11,501 bases of DNA from Clostridiales bacterium. Lineage in GTDB: Bacteria > Bacillota > Clostridia > Oscillospirales > Acutalibacteraceae. Below the pieces are notes generated by a model, which saw only the letters and a program-made list of their open reading frames with translations, ran no database searches and was not told the DNA's origin. Where the stretch lies: positions 10,222 through 21,722 of the forward strand of contig JAHZES010000009.1 of assembly GCA_019421725.1 (NCBI GenBank). The letters are read 5' to 3'. Every line of letters begins with the position of its first letter. Positions within the stretch are counted from its first letter, which is position 1. Below are positions 7,933 to 11,501 of the stretch, piece by piece. The translations under genes were made by a program, and so were the position numbers.

Positions 7933-7993
7933 TTTTACTTCTGAACAGAACAATACCGAAACATTTTCCGCAAAATCCGTAAAAAGCAAGTTT

Positions 7994-8000
7994 CTCTCCT
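7994..8000 (-). promoter_or_regulatory. Strong ribosome binding site before an alternative TTG start
   Basis: On the minus strand AGGAGAG precedes an in-frame TTG codon at 7989 with good spacing. It decides between two possible starts of the hypothetical gene: if real, the protein gains 19 N-terminal residues. Confidence 0.45.
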
Positions 8001-8008
8001 GACAGAAC

Positions 8009-8038
8009 ATTATGACAAAAAAATACGCCATTGTGCAA
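8009..8038 (-). promoter_or_regulatory. Probable promoter of the cysteine-rich hypothetical gene
   Basis: On the minus strand, TTGCAC at 8038-8033 is followed after 18 bases by CATAAT at 8014-8009, with an upstream TGT that makes an extended -10. Transcription would begin near 8002. That would leave only about a 13-base leader before the TTG start at 7989, but about 70 bases before the ATG at 7932. Confidence 0.5.
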
Positions 8039-8061
8039 TAGGATTTTTCAGACAAGTATGG

Positions 8062-8067
8062 TATATT
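8062..8067 (+). promoter_or_regulatory. Possible -10 element of the GH4 gene
   Basis: TATATT lies 55 bases before the GTG start in the 189-base divergent intergenic region. No convincing -35 is present 16-18 bases upstream, as expected for an activator-dependent sugar gene, though this is inference. No cre-like sequence was found here. Confidence 0.35.
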
Positions 8068-8080
8068 GAAATAAAATGCT

Positions 8081-8097
8081 GCCGCACTTTTTGCGGC
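8081..8097 (+). repeat. Short GC-rich hairpin in the GH4 leader
   Basis: GCCGCA and TGCGGC form a perfect 6-bp stem with a CTTTT loop, 24 bases before the GTG start and just after the predicted transcription start. It has no T run and so is not a terminator. It could stabilise the 5' end of the mRNA. Confidence 0.5.
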
Positions 8098-8121
8098 CTG
8101 CGGAAAAAAGGAGGAGTACTT

Positions 8122-9444
8122 GTGAGTAAAATTACCTTTATGGGGGCAGGAAGCACCGTTTTTGCACGCAATGTAATTGGCGATTGCCTGTGCACCGAGG
8201 CTCTGCGGGACAGCGAATTTGCTCTGTACGACATCGACGCTTCCCGGCTGAAGGAAAGTGAAGCTATTCTCAGCATGATGAACAAAACGCTCGGCGGGCA
8301 CGGGAAAATCCGCTCTTACCTGGGAACAGAGCAGCGTAAGGACGCTCTGCGAGGCGCGGACTTTGTGGTAAACGCCATTCAGGTCGGGCTTTACGACCCC
8401 TGCACGATCATCGACTTTGAGGTGCCGAAAAAATACGGTCTGCGGCAGACGATCGCCGACACGCTTGGAATCGGCGGGATTATGCGCGCACTGCGCACCA
8501 TTCCTGTTCTGCAGGACTTTGCCGCCGACATGGAAGAGGTATGCCCCGACGCATGGTTCTTAAATTACACCAACCCCATGGCCATGCTCTCCGGATTCAT
8601 GCAGCGCTACACCGGTATCAAGACCGTTGGACTTTGCCACAGCGTACAGGTCTGCAGTGAGAATCTGCTCAAATCCCTCGGTATGGAGGACAAGCTGGAG
8701 GGACGCCGCGAGCTGATCGCCGGAATTAACCACATGGGTTGGCTGTTGGAGCTGGCCGACCGCGACGGAAACGATCTCTACCCCGAGATCCGCCGCCGTG
8801 CCGCCGAAAAAAATGCTTCCGAGAAGCACGGCGATATGGTGCGCTTTGAATACATCCGCCGCCTGGGCTATTACTGCACAGAATCCAGCGAGCACAACGC
8901 CGAATATAATCCGTTCTTTATCAAATCCAAATATCCAGAACTGATCGACCGTTACAACATTCCGCTGGATGAATATCCCCGGCGCTGCGTCAACCAGATC
9001 AACGGCTGGAAAAAAGAATACAACGAACTGAGCCAGAAAAGCGAGCTCCCGCACGAACGCTCTCACGAATACGCTTCGCGCATCATGGAAGCCATTGTCA
9101 CCAGCACGCCTTACCAGATCGGCGGCAACGTGCTCAACCGCGGCGGTCTGATCGAAAACCTGCCCGAAGATGCCTGTGTCGAAGTTCCCTGCCTGGTCAA
9201 CGGCAACGGCATTCATCCCTGCCGTGTCGGCCGGCTGCCTGTTCAGCTGGCGGCAATGAACATGACCAATATCAACCCGCAGCTGATCACCATTGAGGCT
9301 GCCGTCACCCGCAAGCGCGACCTTGTATATAACGCGGCAATGCTGGAGCCGCACACTGCTGCCGAGCTTTCGATTGACGACATTGTCGCTATGGTGGACG
9401 ATCTGATCGAGGCACACGGCGATTATCTTCCCAAATTCCATTGA
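8122..9444 (+). CDS. Glycoside hydrolase family 4 alpha-galactosidase/alpha-glucosidase
   Basis: This is a 440-aa GH4 enzyme. The family cleaves glycosidic bonds by a redox mechanism that needs NAD+ and a divalent metal, usually Mn2+, in the cytoplasm. The N-terminal Rossmann fold has the GAGS loop at 8-11 (KITFMGAGS). NYTNPMAM at 148-155, the metal-binding GLCHSVQ (Cys172, His173) and GINHMGW (His204) follow, then SSEHNAEYNPFF at 255-266. The CHSVQ and SSEHNAEYNP motifs fit the MelA-type alpha-galactosidase/alpha-glucosidase branch rather than the 6-phospho-glycosidases, but substrate cannot be fixed by eye. Start is GTG at 8122, preceded by an excellent AAGGAGGAG five bases upstream. Length is normal. 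It stands alone without a transporter gene, and a strong terminator lies about 50 bases after the stop. Confidence 0.93.
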   Translation: MSKITFMGAGSTVFARNVIGDCLCTEALRDSEFALYDIDASRLKESEAILSMMNKTLGGHGKIRSYLGTEQRKDALRGADFVVNAIQVGLYDPCTIIDFEVPKKYGLRQTIADTLGIGGIMRALRTIPVLQDFAADMEEVCPDAWFLNYTNPMAMLSGFMQRYTGIKTVGLCHSVQVCSENLLKSLGMEDKLEGRRELIAGINHMGWLLELADRDGNDLYPEIRRRAAEKNASEKHGDMVRFEYIRRLGYYCTESSEHNAEYNPFFIKSKYPELIDRYNIPLDEYPRRCVNQINGWKKEYNELSQKSELPHERSHEYASRIMEAIVTSTPYQIGGNVLNRGGLIENLPEDACVEVPCLVNGNGIHPCRVGRLPVQLAAMNMTNINPQLITIEAAVTRKRDLVYNAAMLEPHTAAELSIDDIVAMVDDLIEAHGDYLPKFH

Positions 9445-9495
9445 TCGGTCGGTTTTTCCCGCAAAATTTATCTCTCGAAAATTACACAGAGCGCA

Positions 9496-9541
9496 AAAAC
9501 GCAGAAATCACCGTTTTCAGGTGGTTTCTGCGTTTTCTTTT
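9496..9541. terminator. Strong bidirectional terminator between convergent genes
   Basis: A 17-base stem (AAAACGCAGAAATCACC at 9496-9512 against its near-perfect complement at 9520-9536, one G-U) surrounds a 7-base loop. T-rich sequence follows on the plus strand (TTTTCTTTTAT), and five T residues follow the stem on the minus strand. It serves the GH4 gene from the left and the small lipoprotein gene from the right. Confidence 0.92.
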
Positions 9542-9574
9542 ATACGGATTCCGGAACGGTTTGAACGGGTTGGA

Positions 9575-10276
9575 TCATTTGCCGGTCAGCCTCTGCAATT
9601 CTTCTTGCCCCAGGGCAACGCCGGCAGAAAAAAGAATTTCACCCTCCCCGGCAAGCGAGGTGTTCAACGCGGGCATCTTCATCACCGGACAAAACACCGC
9701 GACTCCCTCACGGCCTTGCTCCCCGTCCCTTGTAATCGGCACAAACCATATGCTTTTTTTATCCGGCGTTACCGTCTCTCCCGCCGGCAGCCCCGGCAGC
9801 GCCGCCAATTCCTTTGCGGCAACGGCGCAGTCCGCTTTTTTTGTATCTTCATCCGGTTCTATAAAATAATAGTTGCCGCTGACCAGTTTATATGGCTCGG
9901 AGCCGTTTCTTCTGCCGAATTCATACACCGTGACCATCTCGCCCGCACGGTACGCCTGAAACGGATTTTTTTCACGGGTAGAAACATATACGGTCGACTC
10001 AGCTTCTGAGCTGCTACCTATTACAATTTCTTCTATTTTATCTTCTGAAATCCCTCTAGAGCGGATCACCTGCATGACATTATCCTTTGTTTCAAGCCAT
10101 CGGAAGCCTTCAAAACGGAACGGAAATTCGCTTTTCGGGTCAGCCGTCAGGTTTTCCGCCAAGGTTGCTTTTCGCGGATCGGCAGCCGCTTCTGCGGAAC
10201 CTCCGCTTTTGCACCCGCCCAACACCGCCGGTACCAGCACGCAGCAGCATATCATAATCCATAACAGTTTTTTCAT
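9575..10276 (-). CDS. Small orphan lipoprotein
   Basis: This is a 233-aa predicted lipoprotein that I do not recognise. The signal peptide MKKLLWIMICCCVLVPAVLGGC has a VLGGC lipobox with Cys22 as the lipidated residue, followed by a Gly/Ser/Ala-rich linker (to about residue 33). The mature part is about 200 aa, mixed alpha/beta, without transmembrane segments. Two cysteines at 150 and 196 could form a disulfide. The segment around 55-85 (FEGFRWLETKDNVMQVIRSR) looks like a helix-containing repeat of the kind seen in small secreted proteins, but gives no family name. The ATG at 10276 is preceded by GGAG 9 bases upstream and is supported by the signal peptide. The gene has its own near-consensus promoter and stands alone, ending before the shared terminator with the GH4 gene. 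Confidence 0.85.
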   Translation of the reverse strand: MKKLLWIMICCCVLVPAVLGGCKSGGSAEAAADPRKATLAENLTADPKSEFPFRFEGFRWLETKDNVMQVIRSRGISEDKIEEIVIGSSSEAESTVYVSTREKNPFQAYRAGEMVTVYEFGRRNGSEPYKLVSGNYYFIEPDEDTKKADCAVAAKELAALPGLPAGETVTPDKKSIWFVPITRDGEQGREGVAVFCPVMKMPALNTSLAGEGEILFSAGVALGQEELQRLTGK

Positions 10277-10337
10277 GAATTCACTCTCCATTCTGATTTA
10301 GACGACGGCTGCAAATCTCTGAAACAAGGCAGGCAAT

Positions 10338-10366
10338 TTAATTCTGCACGGGAATCTCCTCCTTTT
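10338..10366 (-). other. Orphan ribosome site with minimal upstream reading frame
   Basis: In the leader of the small lipoprotein gene, AAAAGGAGGAG (10366-10356) is a better ribosome site than the gene's own. Seven bases later it is followed by GTG CAG AAT TAA (10349-10338), a three-codon frame. It may be a leader peptide or ribosome-loading site, or the remnant of a longer reading frame. Both the sequence and its spacing are directly visible; any regulatory role is inferred. Confidence 0.45.
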
Positions 10367-10384
10367 CCGTTGTATTTTATAGCA

Positions 10385-10413
10385 ATTATGTAATATTTTT
10401 TGAGATTTGTCAA
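10385..10413 (-). promoter_or_regulatory. Near-consensus sigma-A promoter of the small lipoprotein gene
   Basis: On the minus strand, TTGACA (10413-10408) is followed after exactly 17 bases by CATAAT (10390-10385). Transcription should start near 10378, giving a leader of about 100 bases. The perfect -35 and optimal spacing suggest strong expression. Confidence 0.85.
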
Positions 10414-10555
10414 TATTTATCCCAATTTCTATTATGACGCATCTGAGGAATGCATTTCGATCCGTTTCAACCTGTGCCGCACAATTTGTGTCGCTCTTTT
10501 CTTCACCGGTGCATAAGATGGGTTGCGCGGTTTCTGCCATTTGCTTGACCTGCGC

Positions 10556-10593
10556 AATTCACACCTTTCCCGAACGCGGGTAAAGTGTGATTT
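10556..10593. repeat. Imperfect 17-bp inverted repeat, operator-like
   Basis: CACACCTTTCCCG at 10560-10572 mirrors CGGGTAAAGTGTG at 10577-10589 around AACG, with 11 of 13 positions paired; adding the flanking AATT/ATTT extends it to about 14 of 17. No T run follows in either direction, so it is not a terminator. It could be a protein-binding site or an RNA hairpin. Confidence 0.55.
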
Positions 10594-10603
10594 ATATAGA
10601 TTT

Positions 10604-10705
10604 GGGGATTGCCCTGCAGGGCGGCCGGCCATTCCCGCGGCGGCGTTCGCATCGGTGCAGAACGCTGTCTGCGGAGCAGCGGAGACGCACTGCACCGCAA
10701 TCCCC
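10604..10705. repeat. Nested GC-rich inverted repeats, possible structured RNA or MITE-like element
   Basis: GGGGATTGC at 10604-10612 is perfectly complementary to GCAATCCCC at 10697-10705. Inside it, CGGTGCAG at 10653-10660 pairs perfectly with CTGCACCG at 10690-10697, and CGCTG at 10663-10667 with CAGCG at 10677-10681. A 12-bp perfect palindrome GCCCTGCAGGGC (10611-10622) and GGCCGGCC (10623-10630, allowing for the frame of the row) lie in the left half. The two right arms are contiguous, so the whole could fold as a branched structure. The block is GC-rich between AT-rich flanks and has no credible coding frame. It lies in the 648-base gap 10277-10924, which holds no gene. Confidence 0.5.
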
Positions 10706-10733
10706 CGATCTTTTGCAAAATGTTTTCCGGAAC

Positions 10734-10752
10734 AAAAAACACGCTGTTTTTT
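10734..10752 (+). terminator. Weak terminator-like A/T hairpin
   Basis: AAAAAACA and TGTTTTTT form a perfect 8-bp stem with loop CGC, ending in a six-T run. The stem is almost all A-T, so termination would be weak. It could end a transcript reading through the structured block at 10604-10705. Confidence 0.3.
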
Positions 10753-10819
10753 ATGTATTATGCTTATTTTTATATCTATTTTTATGTTTTTAATCTCAAT
10801 TAATGTATATATTTGATAA

Positions 10820-10834
10820 TTGTAATCGCTTTTT
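10820..10834 (+). promoter_or_regulatory. cre-like site overlapping the glgP promoter
   Basis: TTGTAATCGCTTTTT matches the catabolite-responsive element consensus WTGNAANCGNWNNCW at 9 of 10 defined positions (the late C is T). It covers the -35 and the spacer, a position that would allow CcpA to repress transcription when a preferred sugar is present. The regulator itself is not in the window. Confidence 0.4.
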
Positions 10835-10848
10835 GCGTAGTGTATAAT
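10820..10848 (+). promoter_or_regulatory. Sigma-A promoter of glgP
   Basis: TTGTAA at 10820-10825 and a perfect TATAAT at 10843-10848 are separated by 17 bases, about 77 bases before the glgP ATG. An AT-rich stretch with several T tracts lies upstream (10746-10818). Confidence 0.75.
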
Positions 10849-10866
10849 GAAAGTATCATACGCGGC

Positions 10867-10885
10867 CGGCAGGTTCGACCTGCCG
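10867..10885 (+). repeat. Perfect hairpin at the 5' end of the glgP leader
   Basis: CGGCAGGT and ACCTGCCG form an 8-bp perfect stem with loop TCG. It starts about 12 bases after the predicted transcription start and lies 39 bases before the ATG. No T run follows. It may protect the 5' end of the mRNA or be an operator. Confidence 0.6.
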
Positions 10886-10924
10886 AATCTTCAGATGCTG
10901 CGCAGAAAGGACGGTTCACAAACC

Positions 10925-11501
10925 ATGAAACAACGTCTTTCTTCGGGAGAAATGAAGGAACTGATCGCTTCCAAGCTTTCACACAATCTTTCCGTCGAGC
11001 CCGCCGAAGCGACCGACGAACAGTTTTACTTTGCGCTTGCGCTGATCGTGCGCGACCTGCTGCAGCAGGAGCGCCAGCAATTTATCAAAAAGGCGGAAGA
11101 ACAAAATAAAAAGAAGATCTATTACCTCTGCATGGAGTTTTGGATGGGGCGCTCCCTGAAAAATAACCTATTCAACCTGGGGCTTGAGCAAGCCGCGGTG
11201 CAGGCTTTGGGGGATTTTGGCGTTAAGCTTGCATGTGTTTACGACTGTGAACCGGACGCAGGGCTTGGCAACGGCGGCCTTGGCCGGTTGGCAGCCTGCT
11301 TTCTGGACGGCCTTGCCACCGGCGGCTACCCCGCTACCGGCTACTCTCTGCTTTATGAATACGGAATTTTTCGTCAAAAAATTGTAGACGGCTGGCAGAC
11401 CGAGCTGCCGGATTCATGGCTTCCCGGCGGCGACGTCTGGCTGGTTCCTCACCCGGAAAACAGCGTTACCGTTCAATTTGACGGCACTGTTACGGAAAGC
11501 T
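10925..11501 (+). CDS. glgP: Glycogen/maltodextrin phosphorylase (N-terminal part, cut by window end)
   Basis: This enzyme uses phosphate to release glucose-1-phosphate from the non-reducing ends of glycogen or maltodextrins, with a PLP cofactor. The frame is open from the ATG at 10925 to the window end (192 codons plus one base), so roughly a quarter of an approximately 750-800 aa protein is seen; the PLP lysine lies beyond. Diagnostic motifs are YYLCMEFWMGRSL (67-79; YYLSMEFLMGRSL is usual), GLGNGGLGRLAACFLDGLAT (113-132), GYSLLYEYGIFRQKIVDGWQ (139-158) and LPDSWLPGGDVWLV (161-174). The first 60 residues are helical, as in the family. The ribosome site AGAAAGGA is rather far (13 bases) from the ATG, but no better start fits. 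Regulation is probably by the promoter and cre-like site upstream. Confidence 0.95.
   Translation, partial: MKQRLSSGEMKELIASKLSHNLSVEPAEATDEQFYFALALIVRDLLQQERQQFIKKAEEQNKKKIYYLCMEFWMGRSLKNNLFNLGLEQAAVQALGDFGVKLACVYDCEPDAGLGNGGLGRLAACFLDGLATGGYPATGYSLLYEYGIFRQKIVDGWQTELPDSWLPGGDVWLVPHPENSVTVQFDGTVTES

Noticed and set aside
7182..7944. Two long plus-strand open frames opposite the cysteine-rich hypothetical gene
   Set aside because: Their composition is typical of antisense shadows (Arg, Pro, Ser and Gln rich). The minus strand has the promoter, ribosome sites and a terminator downstream.
10480..10490. Palindrome CACAA-T-TTGTG as a Rex or other redox-regulator site
   Set aside because: It lacks the spacing of the Rex consensus and does not overlap an identified promoter.
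10604..10705. SRP RNA, tmRNA, RNase P or 6S RNA
   Set aside because: I could not find the diagnostic cores: no GGAAGGAAGCAG-type SRP loop, no tmRNA tRNA-like end with CCA, no RNase P conserved blocks. A 6S-like shape cannot be judged by eye.
10432..10742. Minus- and plus-strand open frames of 60-97 codons in the intergenic region
   Set aside because: They overlap each other in several frames, run through the inverted repeats, lack ribosome sites and resemble no family.
10760..10816. Very hydrophobic mini-peptides (an 18-aa MLIFISIFMFLI-type frame and an overlapping Tyr/Phe-rich one), like a type I toxin
   Set aside because: There is no ribosome site, and both frames are just what AT-rich DNA encodes by chance. 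No antisense RNA promoter is apparent beside them.

Overview
The window looks like a stretch of chromosome from a Gram-positive, Clostridia-type Firmicute, possibly of the Oscillospiraceae. This is an inference from two lipobox lipoproteins, a DUF1385 (YqhQ-like) gene next to prmC, a DegV protein, sigma-A-like promoters, strong AGGAGG-type ribosome sites, and GC-rich genes separated by AT-rich gaps. There is no rRNA, tRNA, CRISPR array, transposase or phage gene. Most of the window is ordinary chromosomal gene content, and no classical defence or mobile system is visible.

Left half, 55-5497, all on the minus strand: a probable five-gene operon. In transcription order it holds a 446-aa lipoprotein with aspartate-rich FG-GAP/EF-hand-like loops, an OmpR-type response regulator, a two-transmembrane HAMP histidine kinase, a DUF1385 membrane protein, and prmC (release-factor glutamine methyltransferase). 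Gaps between the genes are 44, 38 and 40 bases, then a 4-base overlap, and no terminator is visible inside. The lipoprotein and the kinase both have parts outside the membrane, so the lipoprotein could be an accessory sensor or an output of the two-component system; this is a hypothesis.

Middle, 5498-9541: a divergent intergenic region leads to a plus-strand degV (fatty-acid-binding DegV/FakB-like) gene ending in a strong terminator. Next comes an unrecognised, cysteine-rich cytoplasmic protein on the minus strand. Divergent from it is a GH4 NAD/metal-dependent alpha-galactosidase/alpha-glucosidase on the plus strand, closed by a strong, probably bidirectional terminator.

Right end, 9575-11501: a small orphan lipoprotein on the minus strand with a near-consensus promoter and a leader containing an unexplained strong ribosome site. 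A 648-base intergenic region follows, holding nested GC-rich inverted repeats and an AT-rich stretch. Last is the start of a plus-strand glycogen/maltodextrin phosphorylase gene (glgP), cut off by the window edge. Its promoter carries a cre-like (CcpA-type) sequence. The GH4 enzyme and the phosphorylase suggest use of alpha-linked sugars and storage glucan. The intergenic element at 10556-10752 is the part of the window least explained by known features.
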